Assembly (NCBI GenBank): GCA_021201825.1
Contig: JAJQED010000008.1
Location: forward strand, 123,411-187,410
Reading direction: 5' to 3'
DNA length: 64,000 bases
DNA from: Alistipes sp.
Lineage (GTDB): Bacteria > Bacteroidota > Bacteroidia > Bacteroidales > Rikenellaceae
Shown in pieces: positions 1 through 8,765 of this stretch (position 1 is its first letter; each line of letters starts with the position of its first letter). The notes beneath the pieces are model-generated. The model was not told the DNA's origin and made no database searches. It worked only from the letters and a program-made list of their open reading frames with translations. The position numbers and the translations under genes were made by a program.

Positions 1-24
1 GGTTTATTTTAATCTAATCCGAAT

Positions 25-492
25 ATGAAGAGAACAATCTTTATGCTGTTGCTTGCCCTTTGCTGTGCGCAGGCATCGCACGCCCAGCGGGTGGTGACCA
101 AATTCCGCAACACCCAGGCCCGAATGCTGGACGTAACTTCCAACGCTTACGTCCGCCCGGTAGTGGTAGAACTCGAGGTTGAACCCGTTAAGGTCGATAC
201 CACCTATTTCCTGACCAAGGAGGAAGCCGAAATAGAGATGAGCGGCGATATTCCCAATATCCGCAGCTGGGGGGTGTACAGGGCTTCGGCCGACTACGAC
301 TGCGACGTAATAGTGGCCGCGACCTTTATCCTCGAGTCCACGGAAAAAGGGGGCTACAGCCTGACCATCACCGGGTTCCCCGGCAGGTATAAGAACTGGG
401 CCACCGCAACGTCCGAGGACATGGAGTGGATAAGGGTCGAGAAGATCGCTTCCACGGCCGAGAAAGACAAGATCGCACCTATCATTAAATAA
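25..492 (+). CDS. Secreted protein of unknown function
   Basis: A 155-residue protein with a clear Sec signal peptide (basic MKRT start, Leu/Ala-rich core, Ala-x-Ala type end near residue 20). No Cys sits at the cleavage site, so it is predicted to be periplasmic or secreted rather than a lipoprotein. The rest is mixed alpha/beta with no motif that I recognise. It is followed after 31 bases by an outer-membrane barrel gene and then a lipoprotein gene on the same strand, so the three probably form one transcript and an envelope-related role is inferred. The region upstream is cut by the window edge. Confidence 0.75.
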   Translation: MKRTIFMLLLALCCAQASHAQRVVTKFRNTQARMLDVTSNAYVRPVVVELEVEPVKVDTTYFLTKEEAEIEMSGDIPNIRSWGVYRASADYDCDVIVAATFILESTEKGGYSLTITGFPGRYKNWATATSEDMEWIRVEKIASTAEKDKIAPIIK

Positions 493-523
493 TGAACGTA
501 ATTACTAAAACAACGACGATACG

Positions 524-1165
524 ATGAAAAAAATCCTTATCTTTATTGCCGCAATTACCGCAGGGCATGGAGCCAGTGCCCAAATCGTTACCTCCGAGAG
601 CCGGGGGATCACGGTAACCACACAGCCTAAAACCTCTCAGTGGTATTGGAAAGCCGGCCTGAATGTAATGGGCATGGCCGGGAAAGACAGCGATGACCTG
701 GGAGCTAACGTAGGGTATAATACCACTTTCGGATTCCAGAAGCCCATCCGCGAACAAGGCGCCTACTGGGGCATGGAGTTTGGACTGGGGTCGCGTGGAT
801 GGAAAGACACATGGGAGGACGAGACTGAAAAAATGACGGCTCATAACGTGCAGTTCTCCCCGTTCACGTTCGGGTGGAAATACGAAGTTATCGAGAATCT
901 CTCCATCGACCCGCATTTCGGTATTTTCGCAAGTTACGATTACGCCGGGAAATTAAAATGGGAGGAACCGGGCTACTCGGAAAGTTACAAGCTCAGCGAT
1001 TTCGACGAATGGAACAATTACGACGTGGGAATAAATTTAGGTATCGGGATCTGGTACCGGCAGTTCAATTTCGATCTGACTTACCAGCGCGGGTTCGTCA
1101 AAGCGGCAGAGGACTGGAAAGTCCATACAAATAATTTTATGATTAGACTTGGGATAGCTTTTTAA
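524..1165 (+). CDS. Outer-membrane beta-barrel protein, unknown function
   Basis: A 213-residue protein with a signal peptide (residues 1-20, ending ASAQ). The mature part has alternating aromatic and polar stretches typical of amphipathic beta strands and ends in a terminal strand finishing with Phe (IRLGIAF), the usual outer-membrane insertion signal. It resembles the small OmpW/OprF-like porin-fold barrels of Bacteroidetes. No ligand can be read from the sequence. It is probably co-transcribed with the secreted protein upstream and the lipoprotein downstream. Confidence 0.75.
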   Translation: MKKILIFIAAITAGHGASAQIVTSESRGITVTTQPKTSQWYWKAGLNVMGMAGKDSDDLGANVGYNTTFGFQKPIREQGAYWGMEFGLGSRGWKDTWEDETEKMTAHNVQFSPFTFGWKYEVIENLSIDPHFGIFASYDYAGKLKWEEPGYSESYKLSDFDEWNNYDVGINLGIGIWYRQFNFDLTYQRGFVKAAEDWKVHTNNFMIRLGIAF

Positions 1166-1200
1166 ACGGCTCCCGTAAAATAAAACCCTTTTAAAAAAAA

Positions 1201-1839
1201 ATGATGAGTAAATTTTTCTACCTGCTGCCCCTGCTTGCAGTCGTGTTTACGGCCTGCAGTGACGATGACGACGACAACAACAATACCGACCTGGGTAAGG
1301 ACGGTACTCTTAAAGTGAGTGCGAGCCAAATAGCCGACCTGCCGTCGGCGGGTATCGACGAGGTGCGCCTCGTGGTTTACGGCAACCGGGATTACACCGC
1401 CGCTACTTCGGCATGGGACGACGGGTTCGAACTGGAATTCCCGGAGACCGTATCTTCGACCTATCTCGCCAGTGTTCTCGACGCTTTCTGGATGGACGAC
1501 GAGGAGTACGAGGCCGTGCAGATCAGCGATCCCGAAGTAAGGCTGGCCAACGCGGATATAGAGGGCTACCGGAACAACTCCTACATCGGGGATATTTTCC
1601 TGTACAATGAAACCTCTTCCCAGGACGTCTACGTTTCTTACTATTACAGCGACGGCTCCCTTACCGTTAAGGGAACCTATACCTACGAGGATTACGGCGA
1701 GGTGTACTCCTATGTCTACAATGTATCCATAGGTAAAGGCTGGAACCGGATAGCGTTCATCAACAGCTGGAACGGCGATAACTATAAGTGCGAAATTACC
1801 ACGAGCATCCCGGGCGGTGTTTCATGGATATTCGACTGA
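1201..1839 (+). CDS. Lipoprotein of unknown function
   Basis: A 212-residue protein with a lipoprotein signal peptide. The lipobox VFTAC is followed directly by a long Asp/Asn run, the acidic signal that sends Bacteroidetes lipoproteins to the cell surface. A second Met codon three bases in could be the real start. The mature domain is beta-rich with many Tyr and Asp residues and no recognised family. It is last in a three-gene plus-strand cluster and is closed by a strong hairpin terminator 22 bases after the stop codon. Confidence 0.75.
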   Translation: MMSKFFYLLPLLAVVFTACSDDDDDNNNTDLGKDGTLKVSASQIADLPSAGIDEVRLVVYGNRDYTAATSAWDDGFELEFPETVSSTYLASVLDAFWMDDEEYEAVQISDPEVRLANADIEGYRNNSYIGDIFLYNETSSQDVYVSYYYSDGSLTVKGTYTYEDYGEVYSYVYNVSIGKGWNRIAFINSWNGDNYKCEITTSIPGGVSWIFD

Positions 1840-1861
1840 TAACCCCTATCACCTAAGAAAG

Positions 1862-1900
1862 CGAGGCCGGTCCGTCATGGGACCGGCCTCGGTATTTTTA
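1862..1900. terminator. Bidirectional hairpin terminator
   Basis: A perfect 10-bp stem (GAGGCCGGTC at 1862-1871 with GACCGGCCTC at 1881-1890) and a 9-base loop are followed by a short T-rich run. It lies between convergent genes, the lipoprotein at 1201-1839 and the transpeptidase-like gene that ends at 1922. Confidence 0.75.
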
Positions 1901-1907
1901 TGTGTGT

Positions 1908-1919
1908 GGGGGGGGGGGG
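1908..1919. repeat. Homopolymer tract of 12 G
   Basis: Twelve consecutive G residues lie two bases beyond the stop codon of the minus-strand L,D-transpeptidase-like gene, so its mRNA would carry a C12 tract just after translation ends. Such a long tract is prone to slippage and to sequencing error. It is not in a coding frame. Confidence 0.9.
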
Positions 1920-1921
1920 CT

Positions 1922-2656
1922 TTACGCCCAGTCCCCGTGGCCACCGAGCAGCGGACTGCGCGAGGCATAATCTTCGGTGCCGGGATAGATGAATATCACC
2001 GAACCGCCTTTTATGGTGTCGATTATCTCTTTGGTCACCGCATAAGGCAGGGCCGGACATCCGAGGCTGCGGCCGACCTTGCCCAGCTTCTGGGCTATCG
2101 ACGGGGCTACGTATTTGGAGCCGTGGACCACGATGGCCCGTTGTTTGGCCTTGTCGTTGATCCCCTTTTCGAGGCCGTCGATAATTAGGGAATATCCGTT
2201 CCTGCCGTGGTAGGTCCCCTCGGTTATATAGAAACCGGGCGAGCTCTTGTAAGAACCGTCTACGTTCGAGAACGACGTGGCGAATTCGTCCCCGCTGTTG
2301 CGCCCGTGCGCGACGTGGGACTTGAACAGCACCTGTTCGTTCTCCATGTCGATAACAAAGAGCCGCTCCACGGCCGAAGATTTGGAGTAGTCTATAAGCG
2401 TCAGTATCTCTTTTGAGCGGTCCTCTATCTTGCGGTATCCCTCGAGGGCCAGTTCGAACGCTTCGTACTCGACTTCCTCTTCGAGGAGTCCGAGCCGGTC
2501 GAAGAGTACGGAGGCTTCGGTGAACGGGGTGAAGCCGTCCACGAGCCGGACCTGTGCCGCATCCGCAGGTTCATTCTCCACGGCACCCTGGGTGGCCGGG
2601 TTAACCGGGGATACGATGGTCAGTAGCGATAAAATCAGTTTGAGCATTAGTATCAT
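1922..2656 (-). CDS. L,D-transpeptidase catalytic-domain (YkuD_2-type) protein
   Basis: A 244-residue protein with an N-terminal hydrophobic export signal (residues 1-21). The C-terminal half carries the murein L,D-transpeptidase pattern: a conserved His in VVHGS (His177) and the catalytic Cys in GRSLGCPAL (Cys199). The GRSxGCP form is typical of the YkuD_2 family common in Bacteroidetes, whose members are expected to form or edit 3-3 peptidoglycan cross-links or attach proteins to the wall in the periplasm. The family role is known; activity of this copy is inferred from the intact motif. The start at 2656 gives MILMLK; a Met at codon 4 is an alternative. It is convergent with the upstream gene cluster and appears to be a single-gene unit. 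Confidence 0.8.
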   Translation of the reverse strand: MILMLKLILSLLTIVSPVNPATQGAVENEPADAAQVRLVDGFTPFTEASVLFDRLGLLEEEVEYEAFELALEGYRKIEDRSKEILTLIDYSKSSAVERLFVIDMENEQVLFKSHVAHGRNSGDEFATSFSNVDGSYKSSPGFYITEGTYHGRNGYSLIIDGLEKGINDKAKQRAIVVHGSKYVAPSIAQKLGKVGRSLGCPALPYAVTKEIIDTIKGGSVIFIYPGTEDYASRSPLLGGHGDWA

Positions 2657-2680
2657 ACTTCACAAACGCTCCCCGGGGCC

Positions 2681-2708
2681 TTTCTATTGCCATTATATGG
2701 TAAATTTG
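2681..2708 (+). promoter_or_regulatory. Possible Bacteroidetes-type promoter
   Basis: TAAATTTG at 2701-2708 fits the -7 consensus TAnnTTTG. A weak TTTC at 2681 lies 16 bases upstream. It would start transcription about 120 bases before the MmcQ/YjbR gene. A second match, TACCTTTG at 2822-2829, sits so close to that gene that it would give a leaderless message. Confidence 0.35.
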
Positions 2709-2832
2709 GCCCGGTTTATGCAAAGTCCGGCTTCCCTCTCCGGCAGTAGCCACAGGGGCACCGGGATAGCGCGAGCCCTTATTTTACCTGGCTGCACCGA
2801 TGGCCTTAACCTGTTATTGGTTACCTTTGGTC

Positions 2833-3201
2833 ATGGACCTTGAGACATTCCGCGAATATTGCCTTGCCGTGAAAGGGGCGGGGGAAAGCCTACCCTTTCT
2901 GGGTAACAACGTGCTTGTTTTCAAGGTTATGGGAAAGATGTTCGCCATGGTGCCGCTGGAACCACGGGACGGGGTCATTAGGGCCCACATGAAGTGCGAC
3001 GCGGAATATGCCGCACAGCTGCGGGAAAGCTACGGCGGCATCGGGCCGGGTTTCGATCCCCGGTCCGATACATGGTATACCCTCACGCTCGAGAGCGACG
3101 TACCCGAAAGGCTGATCCGGGAGCTTATCGGCCGGTCGGTATCCGAGGTTATCCGGGCCCTGCCCAAATACCGGCAGGAGGAATACCGACGGATGCCATA
3201 G
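2833..3201 (+). CDS. MmcQ/YjbR family protein
   Basis: A 122-residue cytoplasmic protein of the MmcQ/YjbR family (COG2315), compact single-domain proteins with a CyaY-like fold whose role in cells is not settled. Family features are the N-terminal LETFREYCLAVKGAGESLPF helix-loop, the FKVMGKMFAMVPLE strands, and the C-terminal ALPKYRQ helix. I place the start at the Met of MDLETF because homologues begin there; an in-frame Met at 2800 would add eleven residues with no family match. A single-gene unit between two minus-strand units. Confidence 0.8.
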   Translation: MDLETFREYCLAVKGAGESLPFLGNNVLVFKVMGKMFAMVPLEPRDGVIRAHMKCDAEYAAQLRESYGGIGPGFDPRSDTWYTLTLESDVPERLIRELIGRSVSEVIRALPKYRQEEYRRMP

Positions 3202-3219
3202 TGAACGGCCGTAACAACG

Positions 3220-3242
3220 GGGCCGGCTGTAATGGCCGGCCC
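3220..3242. terminator. Hairpin between convergent genes
   Basis: GGGCCGGC (3220-3227) pairs with GCCGGCCC (3235-3242) across a 7-base loop. It lies between the stop codons of the MmcQ/YjbR gene and the last pilus gene. The following T-run is weak on both strands, so terminator function is likely but not certain. Confidence 0.5.
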
Positions 3243-3269
3243 GGATATTCTCTAATAAGGATAACGACT

Positions 3270-4784
3270 CTATGAACCGCCTCCTCCCGTTCTGCCCGGT
3301 TGGTACAATTCGGCGGTTATTTCCAGTTCCCCGGCGGTGAATTTTGCGAATGCGGTTCGTGGTATTGAATAGGCATTGTTTTCAACGGTAAAATCAACAG
3401 TATAGGTTACGTCCGGGGAGCCGGAGGTAATATCGGTCGGATAAACCCACGTGGCCGGCGCTCCGACGTCATCCACGAATTCCACCTCCCAGCCCAAAGG
3501 CACATTGGTACGGACATACATCTCCGCATAGGCCCCGTTTACGTTAAAACTTTCATAGATCGTGCTGATACCCAGGTAATACCGGGGGCTGTAGACGATA
3601 TGGTTTATTTTGCCCTCTTCTTGGACATGCAGTTCGTAGTTGACACCGGCATTGACATTTTCGAACGGGATACCTGCCGCAGTCGTAACTGAGGAGTACC
3701 CCTCGCTCCTGATATCCAGGATATTCACACGGTAGTAGTGGTTCCGCAGCAGGGGTTGTTTTTTGGTCGGATCTTCCTTTTGTGTCAGGTGCAGCGGGTA
3801 ATAACGGACCGATACGGTACCGGTATTGGGATCGGTGTATTCGCAGTGCATAACCAGGCAGAAAGACCCTCCGATCGAGGTCAGGGCGTTTACGTCCGGT
3901 TCGTAGAAATACAACCCGTTGATCACCCTGTCGTCGGTTATTCCCGACTGTAAAATCCTTGTGCCCGATTCGATGGTCGCATATACAGAGGGGGCAATGG
4001 CTACCCCACCCACTATATTTTCCCTCAGCGGCAGCAGCAACCCGCCGGCGGGGGGGTTCCCCGCCCTAATACCTTTCAGTTTATAGTTCTCGATCCCATG
4101 GGCCACGTTATTTTCGTCCAGGTTGAAACCAATGTCTATCTTTACGAACGAACGTATAAAGGAAAGCGCCGGGAAATCGGTATCGAAATCGACCGTAAAA
4201 TTTTGGTCGTATCCGGCCCAGAACGGAAACCATGTATCGGAGTTGATGTCCGGAGTTGCGGCATTGTAACGCAAACTTTTTTGTATTTCCTCCCGGGTCA
4301 TCCCACGGGAGACCGGGCCGCCGTAATTAGAAGGGTAGTTATAACCGCCGCCCATTGCATCCAGTAGGGTTTGGCTGCAGTTGGCCAGGAAGTCGAACGA
4401 ATACTCCTCGCCGTTCTGGCTGCGTGCGAGCCTAACGGTAAAGGTTCCCTTTCCCGTTTGCCAGTCATAGGTCAAAGCGATCGGATTACGGTGGTAAGTA
4501 AATATTTCAGAGCCGTCGTCCGGGTCTATCTCGTAGACCATTATATCGATCTCCTTTATACGGTTCTCAATCTGCTCGTCAATGAATACGCCCCGGGTCG
4601 TTACGTCATAACGCAGCGGCCCCGTATCGAATGCGAACGTAAACTCGATCTCATCCTCCGTACCGTCCGTACCGGTATAGATATCTTCCTTGACGCAACC
4701 GGCAAAAAGCAGCATCACGATCGTTACCGCCGTTAATATATATGACTTGCGTGTTCTCATCTGCGGTCCCATATTATCCATCAC
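3270..4784 (-). CDS. Fimbrillin-family tip-like pilus lipoprotein
   Basis: A 504-residue lipoprotein (lipobox LLFAGC, Cys30) of the P. gingivalis FimA/Mfa1 superfamily. Shared features are a TTRG segment soon after the lipobox, two transthyretin-like beta domains, and the RNHYYRVNI motif typical of these pilins (around residue 350). In known type V pili such genes after the anchor gene encode the accessory proteins that cap the fibre and bind partners. It ends in Gly-Gly-Gly-Gly-Ser. It overlaps the preceding gene by 11 bases if the Met at 4784 is used; Mets at 4781, 4772 and 4760 are alternatives, and the last gives the most typical signal peptide. Last gene of the pilus operon. Confidence 0.75.
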   Translation of the reverse strand: MMDNMGPQMRTRKSYILTAVTIVMLLFAGCVKEDIYTGTDGTEDEIEFTFAFDTGPLRYDVTTRGVFIDEQIENRIKEIDIMVYEIDPDDGSEIFTYHRNPIALTYDWQTGKGTFTVRLARSQNGEEYSFDFLANCSQTLLDAMGGGYNYPSNYGGPVSRGMTREEIQKSLRYNAATPDINSDTWFPFWAGYDQNFTVDFDTDFPALSFIRSFVKIDIGFNLDENNVAHGIENYKLKGIRAGNPPAGGLLLPLRENIVGGVAIAPSVYATIESGTRILQSGITDDRVINGLYFYEPDVNALTSIGGSFCLVMHCEYTDPNTGTVSVRYYPLHLTQKEDPTKKQPLLRNHYYRVNILDIRSEGYSSVTTAAGIPFENVNAGVNYELHVQEEGKINHIVYSPRYYLGISTIYESFNVNGAYAEMYVRTNVPLGWEVEFVDDVGAPATWVYPTDITSGSPDVTYTVDFTVENNAYSIPRTAFAKFTAGELEITAELYQPGRTGGGGS

Positions 4785-6378
4785 TCCTCCAAAATCCCCT
4801 TACGGTTATGACATTGGTCATATTCCCGGAGACTATATGTAAATACTGAAAGACTTCTTTCAGGTAGATGGCATCGATATCATATAACTCGAATTCCAAT
4901 ATGTATTCCCCGGGGTCAGATACCCCCATATATGTCTGTCCATGGGCGCCCTCCTCGTCGAATGACCAATCAGTTGTATTTATGTACGTTAAAGATGTAT
5001 GCGAAGCCGGGTCATATTTGTCCGGGGAGTCGGATGCATATATTTTCAAGCCGTCCGGGTGCGTGGTAGATATTTTTATATATATCGGATTAGGCTGATT
5101 TACTTCGAGATAAGTGCTGGAAACATCGAGTCGGTATATTCCGTCGTTGCCGGGTATATACTCCCCCGTACCCATATCTTTCCATCCCGCCACCTCGAAA
5201 TCCAGGTCGTAAATCCAGCTGTGCAGGGCCTGTTCCGGCTCCGGGAACCCCTGGTTGGTGATGGCCTTTACCAGGAATGTGTAATTATGGTTGCGTAGGA
5301 TGTCGAGGTATTCGCCGTTGTTGTCGATAAAGTCCATGCGGTAATACCAGATCTCCTGCTCATGGTAGGCAGGGTCGTCCGCACGTGTCAGTTCTCCCCT
5401 TACCCCGCTGCCTTTGTTTTTTTCTGAGACACCGACAACCAGCGACGGGTATATCAGCGGTTCGTAATACTCGCCGCTCTCCTTGTCGGGCTTTTTGTTT
5501 TCGAACGTATAGATCGAGGCCGTATAGCTCGATACCGCCGGGGACATCGTATACAAAAGTTCCTGGCTGTCCCGGCCGCCCGTCTCGGGGGCCGAACTCT
5601 CTTTCACCGTATAGCTCCAAACCCCGGATGCATAATTGAATTCCACGGCATCCTCACGTGGAATCGCGGCGGCGGTCGTATACCAGTTATACAGGCGTAT
5701 GCTGTGGATGTCATAATTGGAAGCCACACTGAACATACCCCCGGTATCGTCCAGTTTAACGTCTATGCGGGCCAGCATCCGTATCATCGGCACCAGGTTT
5801 TCCCTGCCGCTCAAGTCCGCCCCGTTCGCGTCCACCGTTACCGACTCCTTTTCACCCCACATTGGCATATACCGGAAATCGGGGTCCGAAGTGTTGGTTA
5901 TCCACCTGCCGTCGTCGCTTAAATTGTGGGCCAGCCATGTAAGGCTCATCTGCAGGTCTTCGAGGGTGCAGTCCCCGGGTTCGAAATCCTCTATCCCGAG
6001 ATCCTCCAGCGGCTCGCCGCAGTTCGCCAGAAGCACCATCCGGTATGTCCCCTGGGCCACCCCTACCTTATAAAGCGGATTGTTGTCCGTACTGAGACCG
6101 TACTGTTCCGCCTGGATTATCTCAAGGAAGTCGTACGGGTAGTCCGGTTCGAAAAACAGCACATGCAGTTCCTTTATTTTATCCTCGTGGGTGAGGCCCA
6201 CGTAACCGTCGTTCTCCTCCGGGGTATCCGCGCGGGTGATCTGCAGCTGGAAGATAACGTCCCCCGACGCCGGCTTCACGGTTTTCTCCTTGACGCACGA
6301 AGTAAAACAGAGCATAACTGCCACCAGGACCGGTATCCCGCCCCGTACAATATGTCCATATATCTTATCGAATCCCAT
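4774..6378 (-). CDS. Fimbrillin-family tip-like pilus lipoprotein
   Basis: A 534-residue lipoprotein (lipobox CFTSC, Cys28) of the fimbrillin superfamily. It has the LRNHNYTFLVK motif in the middle, equivalent to the RNHYY motif of its neighbour, and beta-sandwich-like sequence throughout. The start is placed at Met 6378 because it leaves a 17-base gap to the anchor gene and begins directly with the signal peptide; the open frame runs on to 6465 but would then overlap the upstream gene by about 70 bases. Position third in the operon, after pilin and anchor, matches the accessory subunits (FimC-E, Mfa3-5) of P. gingivalis. Adhesion or tip capping is inferred from that position. Confidence 0.75.
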   Translation of the reverse strand: MGFDKIYGHIVRGGIPVLVAVMLCFTSCVKEKTVKPASGDVIFQLQITRADTPEENDGYVGLTHEDKIKELHVLFFEPDYPYDFLEIIQAEQYGLSTDNNPLYKVGVAQGTYRMVLLANCGEPLEDLGIEDFEPGDCTLEDLQMSLTWLAHNLSDDGRWITNTSDPDFRYMPMWGEKESVTVDANGADLSGRENLVPMIRMLARIDVKLDDTGGMFSVASNYDIHSIRLYNWYTTAAAIPREDAVEFNYASGVWSYTVKESSAPETGGRDSQELLYTMSPAVSSYTASIYTFENKKPDKESGEYYEPLIYPSLVVGVSEKNKGSGVRGELTRADDPAYHEQEIWYYRMDFIDNNGEYLDILRNHNYTFLVKAITNQGFPEPEQALHSWIYDLDFEVAGWKDMGTGEYIPGNDGIYRLDVSSTYLEVNQPNPIYIKISTTHPDGLKIYASDSPDKYDPASHTSLTYINTTDWSFDEEGAHGQTYMGVSDPGEYILEFELYDIDAIYLKEVFQYLHIVSGNMTNVITVRGFWRSDG

Positions 6379-6395
6379 CGCTTCGTATCTCCGTA

Positions 6396-7355
6396 TCAGA
6401 ATTCCGGTTTGATCTCCTCGGTTTTGAATTTGGGCAGGGTGACCTCTACCAGCGTGTCCCCCCAAACGAGGGCCAGGTCGAGGACGATGTCGTCCCCGTC
6501 ATAAAGCTCCTCTATTTCGTTCAGTTCCAGTATCTTTTCCATCGTGACCGTCTCCAGCACATCCTGTCCGGGTTCGGAAATGACCACGTTTATATCGTTA
6601 TCCCCGTCGAAATGGGGGATGTAAAATTTCACGTAACAATAGCGTTCCCCCTCCACGGTTATCTCCTCGGGCTGTTGCAGGAAGTAAGCGTTTTCGGGAC
6701 CCCGGCCAAGCGTGAACGAATAGTATTCCGACAGGTTCTCTATCGCCACGTCGGGATATACCGGCTCCGGGTCGTCCATTCCGGGGAAATTCTGCAGGTA
6801 AACATTGACGGTCCTGTGGGCGCTCATAAAGGCTACGGTGTCCTCTTTGGCGCCGGTAGCCGGCACCGACAGCAGCCATGTGCCCTCGTCCGTAAGGCTT
6901 CCGGACCGGGTAGCCCTGCCCAGGGGCAGCGAGCGGCGGTCGGGAGCGAAATGGAGCGGGTCGGCGGTAGCGCGGTTGTTATGGTGTATGACCGACTGGC
7001 CCAGTGAAGCGGACTGATCGTCCGGTATCTCGTCGCGGGACGAACTCAGATTCGCCCAGCATATCAGGTGGTAATCCCCCGGTTCCACTTCGAGCCGTAC
7101 ACCCCGGAACTCATCGAGGTTTTGTTTACTGAGGTAGACCCAGTTGTAGAAATTGAACTGCTCGTCGAAGATCACCACGTCGACCATCTCTATCCTCTCG
7201 GCGAATATGTCGTTCTCCTCCTGGTCGAAATATTCGAAATGAAGCACCAGGTTGCGCTCTGCGGGGGTGTCGCAGTCGTCCCGGCTGTCCTTGACACAGC
7301 CAAGCAGTGCGGCAGCCGCAAATATGGATATAAAACCCGCTGCTAAATATTTCAT
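6396..7355 (-). CDS. Mfa2/FimB-type pilus anchor lipoprotein
   Basis: A 319-residue lipoprotein (lipobox ALLGC, Cys20) starting CVKDSRDDC after processing, the Cys-x(5-7)-Cys start characteristic of FimB/Mfa2 proteins. In P. gingivalis these stay at the outer membrane, anchor the pilus and limit its length. The two-domain beta-rich body and length (about 300 residues) fit the family. It lies directly after the major pilin gene, with a terminator hairpin between them, and before two tip-like genes. Assignment is by motif and context. Confidence 0.8.
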   Translation of the reverse strand: MKYLAAGFISIFAAAALLGCVKDSRDDCDTPAERNLVLHFEYFDQEENDIFAERIEMVDVVIFDEQFNFYNWVYLSKQNLDEFRGVRLEVEPGDYHLICWANLSSSRDEIPDDQSASLGQSVIHHNNRATADPLHFAPDRRSLPLGRATRSGSLTDEGTWLLSVPATGAKEDTVAFMSAHRTVNVYLQNFPGMDDPEPVYPDVAIENLSEYYSFTLGRGPENAYFLQQPEEITVEGERYCYVKFYIPHFDGDNDINVVISEPGQDVLETVTMEKILELNEIEELYDGDDIVLDLALVWGDTLVEVTLPKFKTEEIKPEF

Positions 7356-7424
7356 TGTATAAATTATAATATAGGATGCCTCCCGCCGGCACCGAATTGG
7401 TGCCCCTACGGAATTAAATTAAAA

Positions 7425-7462
7425 ACCCGGGCCGTGACCAACGGGGGCGCAACGGCCCGGGT
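7425..7462 (-). terminator. Rho-independent terminator after the major pilin gene
   Basis: A perfect 11-bp stem (ACCCGGGCCGT at 7425-7435 with ACGGCCCGGGT at 7452-7462), followed on the minus strand by TTTTT. It sits between the major pilin stop (7497) and the anchor start (7355), so partial read-through would give much pilin mRNA and little anchor and tip mRNA. Confidence 0.8.
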
Positions 7463-7496
7463 CATTTTAAAAGTACCGCTGAAACGGTCCTAAAGA

Positions 7497-8765
7497 TTAG
7501 TTGTATTCGACGATGATCTCTTCCGTAGTCCAGTTCATCAGCTCAACTTCAACCAGCACTTCGTATTTTTCGTCGCCGGGTCCGGGGTTATCCGGGTCTT
7601 CCGGTCCTTTGGGTTCGTCACGCAGGTCGTCGGCACTGAATTCCATATCTTTTATGATATAGACATAGCCACCCGCGAAAGCCACGGAACCGCCGCCGTT
7701 GGACGGAGTCGCACGGTAACCGGTTACGGTCAGGTATGCCACACCGTCGTTGTCACCCGGGTTGTTGCCAGGGATGTTATCCAGCGTGTCGTTCGGACGA
7801 AGCTTGGAACCGCTGGCACCGTCGTCCACGGTTACGTTGCTCAGGTGCAGGATAATATTGGGCACCATATCGGCAGCCGGATAGAAGTTATAGGCCCACA
7901 CTGCATTGGCAGTTCCCGGCTGGAGAGTATACGGAGATGAGGTGGTAGATGTGCCCAGACCGGGAGAGGTCGGTCCACCGTCGTCGAACAGGATAGGATA
8001 CCAGTCGGCGGTACTGTAACCGGTCGACCTCGAATATTCCGCATAGCTCGTCTCGAGCACATAAGGGATCACTTTTGACTGATCCAGCGTACCTACGATG
8101 GACGAACTGTAGTAGAAGTTGTCGATATAGATACCTTCGAGTTTGAACTCGGCTTTCAGGTCGCTCGAGCTTATTTTTTCGATCTCGAAACGGGCGAGGA
8201 TCGGGGCAAGTTCCACCTTTGCCTCACGGTCGGCACCGAGCTGTTCACCTTTGCTTCCCGAACCGATTACCACATCCGTAAGGATTTGTGAACCGTAAAG
8301 CGTCGCGTTCGATACGCCGTATTTGGCATCCGTAACTTCTTTCAGGGTCTTGGTATAGGTGTCGAGCTGGGCGAGGTCTGCAACGTTGGAGATCGACGAA
8401 AAATCGTAGTTACCGATCACATGTACGTGCGTGGCCAGGTTGCTGATCCCTTTGAAAAGGTATCCGTCTTCGAGTTCGGTGGGCGAAACGTCGGCCGAAC
8501 CGTAGCTGCTCGATACGCGTACGTACCTGTATACGTTGTTACCGGTTGCATCGGTAAACAACACGGCACCTTCGTTGAAAGCCACTTCCTGGCCGTTCTC
8601 CACGCGGTCCGGGGTCTCAGCGCGTGAATTGACAAGGTCGTCTTTGGTGATCTGCATGTAAAAGTCGAACTCCCCGTCGCCGTCAACGCCAGCCGAATCC
8701 TTGCTACAGCTTGTCATACCCGCGACCACGGCTACGGCAGCTAACAGTAAATGTTTGATCTTCAT
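7497..8765 (-). CDS. Major fimbrillin (type V pilus structural subunit, Mfa1/FimA family)
   Basis: A 422-residue lipoprotein precursor (lipobox GMTSC, Cys20) with the layout of Bacteroidales major pilins: an N-terminal domain whose first strands are removed by a protease on export, then a C-terminal domain ending in a donor strand (ELMNWTTEEIIVEYN). In type V pili, subunits polymerise on the cell surface by strand exchange after proteolysis. It is the first gene of a four-gene minus-strand operon and has its own terminator, as expected for the most abundant subunit. Low-complexity Asp/Pro/Gly linker near residue 385. The assignment is from layout and context; the protease site is not obvious. 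Confidence 0.8.
   Translation of the reverse strand: MKIKHLLLAAVAVVAGMTSCSKDSAGVDGDGEFDFYMQITKDDLVNSRAETPDRVENGQEVAFNEGAVLFTDATGNNVYRYVRVSSSYGSADVSPTELEDGYLFKGISNLATHVHVIGNYDFSSISNVADLAQLDTYTKTLKEVTDAKYGVSNATLYGSQILTDVVIGSGSKGEQLGADREAKVELAPILARFEIEKISSSDLKAEFKLEGIYIDNFYYSSSIVGTLDQSKVIPYVLETSYAEYSRSTGYSTADWYPILFDDGGPTSPGLGTSTTSSPYTLQPGTANAVWAYNFYPAADMVPNIILHLSNVTVDDGASGSKLRPNDTLDNIPGNNPGDNDGVAYLTVTGYRATPSNGGGSVAFAGGYVYIIKDMEFSADDLRDEPKGPEDPDNPGPGDEKYEVLVEVELMNWTTEEIIVEYN

Noticed and set aside
485..916. 143-codon frame antisense to the outer-membrane barrel gene
   Set aside because: It overlaps a convincing exported barrel protein and has no signal or family pattern.
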